Positions 36,475-44,462 are shown, counted from the first letter of the stretch. The stretch is 64,000 bases of DNA from Streptomyces deccanensis (GCF_022385335.1 NZ_CP092431.1:124001-188000), one strand, 5' to 3'. A program made the numbers and translations. The notes: a model not told the origin generated them from the letters alone.

Positions 36475-37803
36475 TCACGCGGCCAGAGGGTCGGTCGGCG
36501 CCACCGGCAGGTCGATCCGCTCCCCCGCCAACAGTCGGTCCTGCAGACGCCTCAGGGTCGCGATCATGGCGTTCTGGTCGATCCGCACGTCCTGGTGGGT
36601 GAGCACGGTCCCGGCGGGGACGTCCCGCACCACCTCGGCGCCGGCGGCGAGGCCCAGGGGCACCAGAGCGTCGGCCGCCGTCGCCTCGGCGCTCTCGGCG
36701 AGTCCGTACACGGTGGATCCGCCGATGCCGTCTATGCGTTCGCCGGCCCGCAGGTCCCGCTTGGCGACCGCGACCACCTCGGCGTTCCACACCGTCGGCG
36801 CGAGGCTCGGGACGCGGTCCAGCACTGCCTCGGCGACGGAGAGCGGAGCCTCGACGCTGGCCAGGTGGTAGGGCCGGTAAAACGAGTAGTAGGGCCCCTC
36901 GCCCATCCCGAGGTACTCCATCTCGGCGGTGACGACCGGGTCGTCGCTGTGACCGATGACAAACACACCGGGCGCGACCGGACCGGTGCAGTAGTCCACC
37001 ACCCCGGCGGCGGGAAGCACGCCGCCGTCCGCCTCCGGGCGGAAGGTCTTGGCCAGGTCGGCGACCGTCGAGTGGGGACCGGTCATGCCGCGCCGGCTGA
37101 GCCGGAGGTCCGTCGCGTTGGCCAGCGCCACCATCTCGATCATCGTCTTGGAGCCGTCGACGAAACTGGCCAGCATCTTCGGGTTCATGCCCTTGGCCGT
37201 GGCCTGATCGGTCAGCGCCTCGGGGGTGGCCGTCGGGTCGAGGGGGTTGTTCTTGCCCTTGCCGGCACAGACCACGCTGAACCCGATGTCCCGCACGTAG
37301 TCCACCAGCCGCTTGCACTCCACCGGTTCGTCACCGCGACAGACCGTGTAGACGCGGCCCATGCGCTGCGCGACCGTCGACAGCAGCAGACCGATCGTCA
37401 CATCGCACTCCACGTTGAGCAGTGCGATGTCCTTGCCCGCGAGCAGGCCGAAGAAAGCGACCGAGGCACCGACGTCCGGCACACCGCTGGCGTCGACGAT
37501 GATGTCGATCGGCAGCGAGACGAGGTCCAGCGCGTCGGTGACGACGACCGGCCTGCCTCCCAGCACCGCGGCGGCCCGCTCGTCGGCCGTGCCGCCGCTG
37601 AGCGCCTGGCCCCGGTCCGAGCGCTTGAACGCCTCGTGACCGCGTTCCGGGTCGATGTCGGCGATCGCGGAGATCTCCATGCCCGGGATGTGCGCCACCT
37701 GCGCGACGAAACCGAGTCCCATCTGCCCAGCGCCCACGAGGCCCACCCGAACCGGCCGGCCGAGCTTCTGCTCCCGCTCCCGCAACTGATCCCTGTAGCT
37801 CAT
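36475..37803 (-). CDS. COG4091-type NAD(P)-dependent oxidoreductase with SAF domain (DRL-like)
   Basis: A 442-residue oxidoreductase. Residues 17-160 form a Rossmann domain with GAGQMG (24-29) and IADIDPERG; the middle shows the block [20 protein letters not shown]; the last 70 residues are a SAF domain ([27 protein letters not shown]). This architecture is COG4091, annotated as homoserine-dehydrogenase-like. From memory, that family contains the DXR-like (DRL) enzyme of Brucella, which interconverts deoxyxylulose 5-phosphate and methylerythritol 4-phosphate. Start ATG 37803 (MSYRDQ) follows GGAAGGGACCGG. First gene of the operon with E1-alpha, E1-beta and E2; downstream of a polyol PTS operon. 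It probably acts on the phosphorylated polyol. The exact substrate is inferred. Confidence 0.85.
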   Translation of the reverse strand: MSYRDQLREREQKLGRPVRVGLVGAGQMGLGFVAQVAHIPGMEISAIADIDPERGHEAFKRSDRGQALSGGTADERAAAVLGGRPVVVTDALDLVSLPIDIIVDASGVPDVGASVAFFGLLAGKDIALLNVECDVTIGLLLSTVAQRMGRVYTVCRGDEPVECKRLVDYVRDIGFSVVCAGKGKNNPLDPTATPEALTDQATAKGMNPKMLASFVDGSKTMIEMVALANATDLRLSRRGMTGPHSTVADLAKTFRPEADGGVLPAAGVVDYCTGPVAPGVFVIGHSDDPVVTAEMEYLGMGEGPYYSFYRPYHLASVEAPLSVAEAVLDRVPSLAPTVWNAEVVAVAKRDLRAGERIDGIGGSTVYGLAESAEATAADALVPLGLAAGAEVVRDVPAGTVLTHQDVRIDQNAMIATLRRLQDRLLAGERIDLPVAPTDPLAA

Positions 37804-37850
37804 GCTCCGGTCCCTTCCTGCCACCCGGTCGATCTCCGACCCACTGGGCG

Positions 37851-37923
37851 CATTTGCACATCCGTGCATTTGATATGCACGTTGGTGATTTACTTGGTAG
37901 CACGGGTGCGGCACCCAGGACAA
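37851..37923 (-). promoter_or_regulatory. Promoter and SorC-type operators before the dehydrogenase operon (site A)
   Basis: On the minus strand TTGTCC (37918-37923) and TACCAA (37894-37899) are 18 bases apart. Downstream, plus-strand TTTGCACATCCGTGCAT (37853-37869) has the form TTGCA-N6-TGCA and is followed by a second palindrome, GTGCATTTGATATGCAC (37865-37881). The first word is nearly the same as the site before ptsH. Position downstream of the promoter suits a repressor. Confidence 0.7.
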
Positions 37924-37988
37924 GGCCTGGGTCGACTCCTCCCGTCGGCGGGCGGTGAGCGACTGCCGACAGGTGAATGTCATGGCCA

Positions 37989-38012
37989 TGTCAGACACAT
38001 ATGTCAGGCACA
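37989..38012 (+). repeat. Direct repeat TGTCAGrCACA, two copies
   Basis: TGTCAGACACA (37989-37999) and TGTCAGGCACA (38002-38012) are 13 bases apart, a spacing close to one helical turn. They lie in the 311-base gap between gutM and the SAF dehydrogenase, upstream of its predicted promoter, so an activator site is possible. Confidence 0.6.
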
Positions 38013-38047
38013 CGCAGCCCCGGCGCTGCGGGACGCGGTATGAGACA

Positions 38048-38079
38048 GGCGCCGCCGGCGACTACTCGCAGGCGGCGCC
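38048..38079. terminator. Hairpin at the end of the srl operon
   Basis: GGCGCCGCC (38048-38056) and GGCGGCGCC (38071-38079) pair perfectly, with an extra internal GCG/CGC pairing in the loop. It lies 36 bases after the gutM stop. Confidence 0.6.
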
Positions 38080-38114
38080 CACGAACCGCACCGTGCTCCT
38101 GTAGTGGAGGTCGT

Positions 38115-38537
38115 TCACCGTGTCGACCACATCCGGAGAGCGGGGCCGTGATCGACCGTGGCGCCGGACTGCATCCGGCGGTAGCGGTCGCGGGCGTCCT
38201 CAACCGCGCGTGCCATGGCGGTGGATCCGGCCCGGGACGACGCCGTGCTCAGCTTCCCGGTGAGCTGCGGGCGTTCGCGGAAGCGGGCGAGAACGGAAGC
38301 CCCCTGCATCACCAGGGCTCGTTCGACGACGCTGTCGCTCCGCCGCACGAGCAGCAGCACCACGGCGCCGCGAAGCCGCCCGGTGGCGCGGCCGGAGACG
38401 AGGGTGACACCCGCCCGGTGCTCCTGGCCGGCGAGCTTGTTCACGGTGCGCATGTAGTAGCGGTGCTGGGCCACGCTCGCCAGAAGCGAGAGCACGAAGC
38501 CGCCGAGCAGCAGCAGGGCCAAGGGCAGGTATTCCAT
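38115..38537 (-). CDS. gutM: GutM/SrlM-family glucitol operon protein
   Basis: A 140-residue protein with one N-terminal membrane helix (PLALLLLGGFVLSLLA) followed by a soluble domain with GQEHRAGVTLVSGRATGRLR and ERALVMQGASVLARFRERPQ. The pattern, a short helix, then a G-x-G strand pair, then the ILKGITVFA-type block, is that of GutM/SrlM, the glucitol operon activator of enterobacteria. Here it is 20 residues longer at the C-terminus. It is the last gene of the srl operon, 11 bases after a small zinc-ribbon gene. The membrane anchor is odd for a transcription activator and suggests a role at the permease. Confidence 0.75.
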   Translation of the reverse strand: MEYLPLALLLLGGFVLSLLASVAQHRYYMRTVNKLAGQEHRAGVTLVSGRATGRLRGAVVLLLVRRSDSVVERALVMQGASVLARFRERPQLTGKLSTASSRAGSTAMARAVEDARDRYRRMQSGATVDHGPALRMWSTR

Positions 38538-38548
38538 GAGTCCTCTTT

Positions 38549-38923
38549 TCAGGGGCCTTCGGTTCCGGCCCCTCGTTCAGGAGGGGAGGGGACTGCCGGC
38601 CGCTCCTGTCCGTCACCCTCGGGGAGGAAGGGCGAGCGGGCCGGCAGTCCCGGTATGCGGGGCAGGCCGAAGGAGGAGCGGTGGCGGACCTTCCTGGCCG
38701 CCACCGCACTCCGTATCCGATCGGGATTCCGGCCGCGCAGCCGGACCGTTCCGCAGCTCAGACACATCAGGGCCGCCACCTCGGTGGTGACTTCGGTGGT
38801 GCCGAGACGGTAGGCGAAGCGAGGTGAGCCGAGCAGTGGCAGTGCCATGGATCCCTCGACGAGCGTCCCGCCGCAGTCGCGACAGGCGTCCTCCGCCGGG
38901 GCGCTGTCATCAGGGGCGTTCAT
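38549..38923 (-). CDS. Small hypothetical zinc-ribbon-like protein
   Basis: A 124-residue protein that I cannot name. Two cysteine pairs, CRDCGG (about residues 14-19) and CLSCG (about 54-58), are 40 residues apart as in a rubredoxin-like zinc ribbon. After this comes a basic helix RNPDRIRSAVAARKVRHRSS and a proline-rich tail. ATG 38923 follows AAGGAG. It lies between srlB and gutM in the same operon. No such gene belongs to the classical srl operon, so it is a lineage-specific addition; a regulatory or protein-binding role is possible. Confidence 0.65.
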   Translation of the reverse strand: MNAPDDSAPAEDACRDCGGTLVEGSMALPLLGSPRFAYRLGTTEVTTEVAALMCLSCGTVRLRGRNPDRIRSAVAARKVRHRSSFGLPRIPGLPARSPFLPEGDGQERPAVPSPPERGAGTEGP

Positions 38924-38987
38924 GGTGTGCTGCTCCTTCCGCCTCGCCGCGGCCGCGCCGCGTGCGCACCTCGGTCCGGCCGCACCG

Positions 38988-39359
38988 TCACGCGCGGACG
39001 AGCCTCAGTTCGGTTCCCGGTGCGGGAACCTCGAGCGGACCGTCTGCGTGCAACGCTCCGGGCAGCAGCCCGGCGGCCGGATCGGGGTCCACGTAGACGA
39101 CCACGTGACCGAGGGTCGTCAGGTTCTCCTGGGCGCGCTCCCCCACCGCGGTCAGGGTCAGCCGGGTCTCGCCGAGCCACAGCTCGTCGCCCGGTCGGAT
39201 CTCCTGGGCGGGGGTGTCGGCCGGCTCGTGCACCACGCTGAGGCTCTCCAGGTCCCCCGGAAGCGGCTCACCGAAGAGGATGAGGACGCCGCCGTTGATG
39301 AGGTCCGCGGCTTCGTCGCCGACGCGGAGGATGGTGCTCTGGTAGTAGAGGTCGTTCAT
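38988..39359 (-). CDS. srlB: PTS glucitol/sorbitol-family EIIA
   Basis: A 123-residue EIIA that passes phosphate from HPr to EIIB. It matches the small beta-rich Gut-type IIA: YYQSTILRVGDEA at the start, ESLSVVHEPADTP with the probable phosphoacceptor His44, RLTLTAVGERAQENLTTLGH, and the closing VPAPGTELRLV. Length is that of the family. Its ATG overlaps the stop of the upstream EIIBC gene as TGATG, so it is coupled. Substrate specificity lies in the membrane subunits, not here. Confidence 0.92.
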   Translation of the reverse strand: MNDLYYQSTILRVGDEAADLINGGVLILFGEPLPGDLESLSVVHEPADTPAQEIRPGDELWLGETRLTLTAVGERAQENLTTLGHVVVYVDPDPAAGLLPGALHADGPLEVPAPGTELRLVRA

Positions 39360-40411
39360 CAGTACATCCCGAAGCTGACGAGCCAGGCAAGGGCCACGGC
39401 GAGGGGCGAGGTGATCAGACGGCTGAGCAGTACCGCCGGCGTACCGACCGCCACCGTCTCGGGTTTCGCCTCACCGAGGGCGAGACCGACGGGGATGAAG
39501 TCGCAGCCGACCTGGCCGTTGATGGCGAACAGGGTGGGCAGAGCGTACTCGACGGGGATGGTTCCCGCGGCGATCTGCGTGCCCATCAGCACCCCGATGA
39601 TCTGGGCGATCGCCGCTCCGGGCCCCAGGATCGGGGACAGGAAGGGCAGGGCCACCACGGCACCGAGGGCGATGAGACCGAGCGGATTCGAGGCCAGCGG
39701 CTTGAGGCCCTCGCCCATCGCCTCGGCGACGCCGGTGTAGAGGACGAACCCCAGCAGCAGGCTGACGTACGCCATGAACGGAAGGATGGTGCTGATCGTC
39801 AGGGTGATGGCCTGCCGGCCCGAGGCCAGAAGGGTGTTGACCGCGTAGCCGATGCCGGAGCTGAACTTGATGAACCCGTCGGATATCCGGGAGAAGAGTC
39901 CGCCGCCACCCGACGGCTGGGCGACGGGCTCGGTGACCGGGTCCGCGGTCTGGTCGCGGTTGTCCCCGGCCGATGGCGAGTCCGGTGCCGGCGCCGCCTC
40001 GGCGTCGTCCTCCGCCCCCTCCTCGACCACGACATCGTCCACCCCCACGTCGGAGACGAAGATGTCCTCGGTGATGAACTGGGCGAGCGGGCCGCCGGGC
40101 GCGCCGGGATACACGTCGATCGTCGGTATCCGCTTGCGTGGATAGACACCTATCCGAGCGGTGCCGCCGCAGTTGATCACCGCGCAGAGGACCTCGTCGT
40201 CGGGGACGGTGGTGCGGAACCCGTCGACGGCCTCCGCCCCGGTCAGCTCCGCGATCCGCTGGGCGACGGGGTGAATACCCCCGCCCGTGACCGACAGCAC
40301 CTTGTTGCGGGTCTCGGTGCGGCGCAGGGTGAGTCCGTCGCCCCAACCGCCCGAGCCCTTGCGGACGAACACCGAGGGGTAGGTGCGCGGGCTCTGCTCG
40401 GTGGTCGTCAT
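39359..40411 (-). CDS. srlE: PTS glucitol/sorbitol-family EIIB/EIIC2
   Basis: A 350-residue subunit. Residues 10-125 are the cytoplasmic IIB domain, with phosphocysteine candidate Cys81 in AVINCGGTARIGVYPRKRIP, very close to the enterobacterial pattern CGGTxRCGIYP. An acidic proline-rich linker follows (about 125-165). The C-terminal half is the membrane part with about five helices and the block GQVGCDFIPVGLALGEAKPE. The start overlaps the EIIC stop as ATGA. It phosphorylates the polyol during import at the inner membrane. Sorbitol is the textbook substrate of the family, but relatives with other polyols exist. Confidence 0.92.
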   Translation of the reverse strand: MTTTEQSPRTYPSVFVRKGSGGWGDGLTLRRTETRNKVLSVTGGGIHPVAQRIAELTGAEAVDGFRTTVPDDEVLCAVINCGGTARIGVYPRKRIPTIDVYPGAPGGPLAQFITEDIFVSDVGVDDVVVEEGAEDDAEAAPAPDSPSAGDNRDQTADPVTEPVAQPSGGGGLFSRISDGFIKFSSGIGYAVNTLLASGRQAITLTISTILPFMAYVSLLLGFVLYTGVAEAMGEGLKPLASNPLGLIALGAVVALPFLSPILGPGAAIAQIIGVLMGTQIAAGTIPVEYALPTLFAINGQVGCDFIPVGLALGEAKPETVAVGTPAVLLSRLITSPLAVALAWLVSFGMY

Positions 40412-41079
40412 CGTGTGCCTCCGGTCACCGTGAGCGCGCTGCTGGCGTTGCCCGTGGTGAATTCCTCGTCGAACTTGCGGAAGATCTCGGTGCGGCCGGT
40501 TCTCTTGATCAGGATGAGAGTGATCCGCTCGGTGACGACGCCCCTGATGAAGATCACCACGACGCCCGTGGCGAGGTAGTACAGCGCCAGGGGCACGGTG
40601 GACAGACCCAGCTTCTGCACGCCACTGGCGATGCCCAGCCAGACGAACAGCTCGCCGGCGTTGGCGTAGGGGAAGAACGAGGTCACCGGGTGGACGAAGG
40701 AGACCGCCGAGTCGTAGAAGGCCGGCTTGTACTTCTCGGGCAGGAACCTGCCGAACGAGTAGCACATCGGGTTGGTGAGCATCAGCACGGCGAGCACCGG
40801 CATGACGGTGTACCGGGTGATCCACCAGCGCGAGGACCACTCGACGGCCCGGGTCACGCGCTTCTCGCCGACGAACGTCACCAGCGCGTACATGGCGGTG
40901 AGCAGGACGATCAGCGTGGGGAGAATCCCGGTCACCAGACCGGTGAACTGCTTGCCGGCCTCGTTGAACAGGCCGATGAAATGGGAGCCGACCCAGACTG
41001 CGCCACGAATGACGGGGTTGTCACTCTCCTCGCCCTGGGGTGTCGACGCCGCCAGGGCTGCCGCGGCAACGGTAACCAT
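40408..41079 (-). CDS. srlA: PTS glucitol/sorbitol-family EIIC
   Basis: A 223-residue membrane subunit with four to five helices. Blocks FIGLFNEAGKQFTGLVTGIL, NPMCYSFGRFLPEKYKPAFY and SFVHPVTSFFPYANAGELFV are characteristic of GutA/SrlA. The first 30 residues carry an alanine-rich helix and are longer than in enterobacteria. ATG 41079 with GGAGGG upstream fixes the start; the longer frame to 41265 lacks coding character. First gene of the srl operon, divergent from ptsH, with a TTTGCAC site between. Forms the translocation pore with EIIC2. Confidence 0.9.
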   Translation of the reverse strand: MVTVAAAALAASTPQGEESDNPVIRGAVWVGSHFIGLFNEAGKQFTGLVTGILPTLIVLLTAMYALVTFVGEKRVTRAVEWSSRWWITRYTVMPVLAVLMLTNPMCYSFGRFLPEKYKPAFYDSAVSFVHPVTSFFPYANAGELFVWLGIASGVQKLGLSTVPLALYYLATGVVVIFIRGVVTERITLILIKRTGRTEIFRKFDEEFTTGNASSALTVTGGTR

Positions 41080-41258
41080 CTCGGCCCTCCTCTCTGTTTC
41101 TGAGCGGGGATACGGAGGTCTCTGTCTCCGAGTGGGGATGCGGAGGCCGGCCGGAGCCCATGGCCCGTACGGCGGAGACGAGTAGGCGGCTCTGGTGGGG
41201 TGGGGAGCCGGCGTGATCGGGATGCGACGGGAGGAACGGGGATCATGCAGCACGTGGG

Positions 41259-41329
41259 TTTGCACGTCTGCTCAGAGTTCCTCACCTCTGTTCGATAGAG
41301 GTGTAGCACCGGGCAGCGCGGCGCGACAA
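41259..41329 (-). promoter_or_regulatory. srl operon promoter region (site B) with inverted repeat
   Basis: On the minus strand TTGTCG (41324-41329) and CTACAC (41301-41306) are 17 bases apart. Perfect seven-base arms CACCTCT (41283-41289) and AGAGGTG (41297-41303) overlap the -10. Plus-strand TTTGCACGTCTGCTCA (41259-41274) is a weaker copy of the SorC-type word found at sites A and C. Confidence 0.6.
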
Positions 41330-41434
41330 GATGTCGAACCTAATTACGCTGTGTGACAGCCAGGGAAACTCGGCCCGCCGGCCCGAGCCTCGCCCGCGCC
41401 CTCAAGGGCGCGCACCGGGCATCGACGGCCGCCG

Positions 41435-41451
41435 TTTGCACATTGATGCAA
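41435..41451 (+). promoter_or_regulatory. SorC-type operator before ptsH (site C)
   Basis: TTTGCACATTGATGCAA contains perfect arms TTGCA and TGCAA around six bases and shares TTTGCACAT-N3-TGCA with site A. It lies 100 bases upstream of ptsH. Regulation by the SorC protein encoded behind ptsH is the simplest idea. Confidence 0.65.
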
Positions 41452-41550
41452 TTCTTCTTCACATCTGTCCACCGGCTGTGTAACGTGCAGCTTCGCCCAG
41501 CCCTCGGCCAACGAGAGCGTACTTTGCCGGACAAATCGAAGGAGAACGCT

Positions 41551-41823
41551 GTGCCTGAGACCCGTGTCACGATCGCGTCCGAGGTGGGACTGCACGCCCG
41601 GCCCGCGGCGGCCTTCGTCCAGGCGGCCGCGAAGCAGCCGTGCCAGGTGTCGATAGGCAGGGAGGAAGGGGCGCCGGTGAACGCGAAGAGCATGCTCGCC
41701 GTGCTGTCCCTCGCACTCCGACACGGCGAGCAGGTCGTGCTGCGTACCGAAGGCACCGAGGAGGAGGCGGCTCTTGCCGACCTCGCCGACCTGCTCGCGC
41801 GAGACCTCGACGCGGTGTCATGA
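41551..41823 (+). CDS. ptsH: HPr phosphocarrier protein
   Basis: A 90-residue HPr. Active-site His15 lies in GLHARPAAAFVQAA, and the regulatory-serine region reads NAKSMLAVLSLA with Ser47 in the place of Ser46 of Gram-positive HPr. GTG 41551 follows AAGGAG at ideal spacing; an upstream in-frame start at 41353 is not supported. It carries phosphate from Enzyme I to EIIA. It sits back to back with the srl operon and in front of a SorC gene, so it is probably expressed with this PTS. Whether the genome has another HPr is not visible here. Confidence 0.93.
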   Translation: MPETRVTIASEVGLHARPAAAFVQAAAKQPCQVSIGREEGAPVNAKSMLAVLSLALRHGEQVVLRTEGTEEEAALADLADLLARDLDAVS

Positions 41824-41880
41824 CGCGCGTTTTCCGCGGTCACCGCACAGCACCGCTTGACGCACCCCCGAGGAAGCACC

Positions 41881-42867
41881 ATGCCGACGGCACGTGATCA
41901 GCACCTGCTGGTGAAGGTCGCCCGCATGTACTACGAGGAGGGTCGCTCCCAGCAGGAGATCGCCCATGCCCTCAGCGTCAGCCGGCCCAACGTCTCCCGG
42001 ATGCTCGCCGCTGCCCGGGAGAGAGGGATCGTCGAGATCAGCATTCACGATCCGGCAGGGCGCGACCTGTCCCTGGAGAGCGAGCTGCGCGCGAGGTTCG
42101 GGCTGCGCGACTGCCGGGTGGCCGATGCCCCGGGAAGTGACCGCACGCTTGCCCACGTCGGGGACCTCGGAGCCCGCTGGCTGCTGGAGACCATGCGGCC
42201 CGAGCAGCGCGTGGGGGTGTCCTGGGGGCGCACGCTTCAGGCGGTTGTGCAGCACGTCCCCGACAACGGCGGGCTCAATGTCGAAGTGCTCCCCCTTGTC
42301 GGCGGGCTGTCCTCCGTGGACAGCGAGATCACCGGTGAGGAGCTGGTACGGGACCTGGCCGCCCGCCTCGGCGGCCGCTTCCGCCACCTGCACGCTCCCG
42401 CCCTGCTCACCACCCCGGCGAGCAGACAGATCCTGCTCGCCGAGCCCTCCGTCCAGGACGCGCTCGAAGCAGCCGAACAGGTCGCTATCGCGCTGGTCGG
42501 CATCGGCAGCCACGGCGTCGGATCGTCCGCGGCGATCATCGACGCGCTGGCACTCGACCCGCGGGAAAGGGAGGAGTTCGACAACCGCCAACCAGCAGGC
42601 GACCTTTGCGCGCGCTTCTTCGACGTCGACGGAAGACCCATTCCCGGTCCGGTCGACGAGCGGGTGCTGGCCGTATCCCTGGAGCAACTCTCCAGAATCC
42701 CGCTCGTGGCGGGGGTGGCGGCGGGCGCGGAGAAGGCCCGCGGCGTGCTCGGCGCCCTGCGCAGCGGTGCGCTCGACGTACTGATCTCCGACAGCTCCCT
42801 CGCTCGCGCCCTGCTCTCCGCCCAGGGCACTTCCGCGAAGTCCTCTTCGGCACCAGCTACTCGATGA
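41881..42867 (+). CDS. SorC-family sugar-binding transcriptional regulator (copy 2)
   Basis: A 328-residue regulator parallel to the one at 32067. HTH: RSQQEIAHALSVSRPNVSRM. Effector domain: VGVSWGRTLQAVVQ, VLPLVGGLSSVDSEITGEEL and ALVGIGSHGVGSSAAIIDAL. The start MPTARDQHLLVKVARMYY aligns with copy 1 (MPASRERDLLAKAARLYY). It follows ptsH by 57 bases and is likely co-transcribed. Two regulators of the same type in one island suggest division of work: one could answer the phosphorylated polyol and the other a later intermediate. Confidence 0.9.
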   Translation: MPTARDQHLLVKVARMYYEEGRSQQEIAHALSVSRPNVSRMLAAARERGIVEISIHDPAGRDLSLESELRARFGLRDCRVADAPGSDRTLAHVGDLGARWLLETMRPEQRVGVSWGRTLQAVVQHVPDNGGLNVEVLPLVGGLSSVDSEITGEELVRDLAARLGGRFRHLHAPALLTTPASRQILLAEPSVQDALEAAEQVAIALVGIGSHGVGSSAAIIDALALDPREREEFDNRQPAGDLCARFFDVDGRPIPGPVDERVLAVSLEQLSRIPLVAGVAAGAEKARGVLGALRSGALDVLISDSSLARALLSAQGTSAKSSSAPATR

Positions 42868-43001
42868 TCACCCATGCCCGGCGCTGTGAACTCCCAGCCA
42901 GCACCAGCGAATGCCCCGCACCTGCCCCGCCCCGGCCGGTGCGTCGACGTCGGCCTGCGAGGCGGTGGGGACGTCGGCCCGCACGGTCGGTCGGTACCGG
43001 C

Positions 43002-44462
43002 TCAGCCACGCACCACCCGTAGGGTCCGTACCGACGGGTCGGCCGCGTCCGGGATCAGGACTCCGTGCTCGAAGCCGCTGCGCAGATAGTCGAGGACTTC
43101 GTCGGTGATCACCTCGCCGGGCGCGATCACGGGCACACCGGGCGGGTACGGGCTGATCATCTCCGCGGCGATCCGACCCGTCGCCTGCTCGGCGGGCACA
43201 TGGTCGACCTCGGCGAAGAACGCTTTCCTCGGTGACATCGCCTGTTCCAGTTCCAGGGCGGAGGGTTCAGGCAGACGAACCGGTGGCTGCCGTTCGAGCG
43301 AGCCGGCCTCCTCGGTGAGCGCGCGCAGGGCGTCCAGCAGGGTCTTCTCGGTCTCGTCGTCGTCGGCGTAGGTGATCGAGGCGCTGAGTCGGCAGGTGTC
43401 GGAGCCGCCGACGTCCACCTGCCGGTTCTTCCTGAGCCACTCGGCGGCCTGCATGCCGCTGATGCCGAGGTCCCGTACATCGATCACGATCTTCAGGGGG
43501 TCGTAGGAGGCGGCGAGGCCCTCCTCCACGATCTCGCCGCCCATCGGACGCAGGGCGGGCAGCTCGCCGACGGTCGTGCGGATCCGTTCGGCGCGGTGCA
43601 GCGCGGTGTCCAGAAGGTCGTGTCCCTGCTCGACCATCTGGCGGCGCCAGCCATCGAGTGTCGCGTACACGAGTGAGGACGCGCTGGTGGTACCGAGCAG
43701 GTCCTCCCGCTGCTTGAGGACTTCCGCCGACACCCGGTCGTACTGCACGTGGAAGACGGAACTCTGCTCGATGGCGCTGCCCGTCTTGTGGACGCTGGTG
43801 ACGACCAGGTCGGCCTCGGCATCCATGCCCCACGGCGGAAGCCCGGGGTGGAACGGGAAGACCGCCCCCCACGCCTCGTCGACGATCAGGGGCACGTCGT
43901 GTTCGTGGCAAACCCGGGCCACACCACGGATGTCGGCGCAGGTGCCCCAGTCCGTGGGCGTGATCAGCAGCATGCCTTTGGCGTCCGGATGCTCCCGCAG
44001 CCGTCGTCGTACGTCGTCGGGCTCCGGCGGGTGAGCGATGTGGCGTTCGGTGTCGAACTTCGGGTGGACCCAGATCGGTTCGACTCCGCCCACGATGACG
44101 GCCGCGATCACCGATTTGTGCGCGTTTCGGGAGATCAGCAGTTTCTCGCCGGGCCCGGCCACCGAGAGCATGGCGGTCTTGACCGACAGGGAGCTGCCGC
44201 AGGTGGAGAAGAACGCCTGGTCGGCGCCGACCGCGTCCGCCATCAGGTCCTGGGCCCGGCTCAGGACGCCCCGGGACTGGCGGCGGTCGTCCAGCCCGTT
44301 GAGTGAGAGGACGTCGGAGCGGAACACGTCGAGGCCGACGATCTCAGCGACTCGCGGATCCGCACCGCGGCCCTGCTTGTGCCCCGGCGGGCCGTAGGCG
44401 ATGTCACCCCGGCTGCGGAAGTCCCGCAGCGCCTCCAGCACGGGTACCTGCGCATGGTCCAT
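43002..44462 (-). CDS. Orn/Lys/Arg decarboxylase-family PLP enzyme
   Basis: A 486-residue PLP enzyme. PPGHKQGRGADP, QAFFSTCGSSLSVKTAML, LIVDEAWGAVFPFH and the Schiff-base lysine in VVTSVHKTGSAIEQSS are the order of blocks in the short, wing-less Orn/Lys/Arg decarboxylase group (SpeA/YaaO-like). The C-terminal domain (FFAEVDHVPAEQATGRIAAE, ISPYPPGVPVIAPGE) is complete. Start ATG 44462 follows GGGAGGAACC. It would release CO2 from a basic amino acid, giving a polyamine precursor; substrate not decided. Divergent from an M20 hydrolase, with 175 bases between. Confidence 0.87.
   Translation of the reverse strand: MDHAQVPVLEALRDFRSRGDIAYGPPGHKQGRGADPRVAEIVGLDVFRSDVLSLNGLDDRRQSRGVLSRAQDLMADAVGADQAFFSTCGSSLSVKTAMLSVAGPGEKLLISRNAHKSVIAAVIVGGVEPIWVHPKFDTERHIAHPPEPDDVRRRLREHPDAKGMLLITPTDWGTCADIRGVARVCHEHDVPLIVDEAWGAVFPFHPGLPPWGMDAEADLVVTSVHKTGSAIEQSSVFHVQYDRVSAEVLKQREDLLGTTSASSLVYATLDGWRRQMVEQGHDLLDTALHRAERIRTTVGELPALRPMGGEIVEEGLAASYDPLKIVIDVRDLGISGMQAAEWLRKNRQVDVGGSDTCRLSASITYADDDETEKTLLDALRALTEEAGSLERQPPVRLPEPSALELEQAMSPRKAFFAEVDHVPAEQATGRIAAEMISPYPPGVPVIAPGEVITDEVLDYLRSGFEHGVLIPDAADPSVRTLRVVRG

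Noticed and set aside
29371..42867. Simple sorbitol utilisation operon
   Set aside because: No sorbitol-6-phosphate dehydrogenase (SDR type) is present, and a COG4091 oxidoreductase plus E1/E2 complex would be unnecessary for sorbitol. Kept only as the alternative for the PTS subunits.
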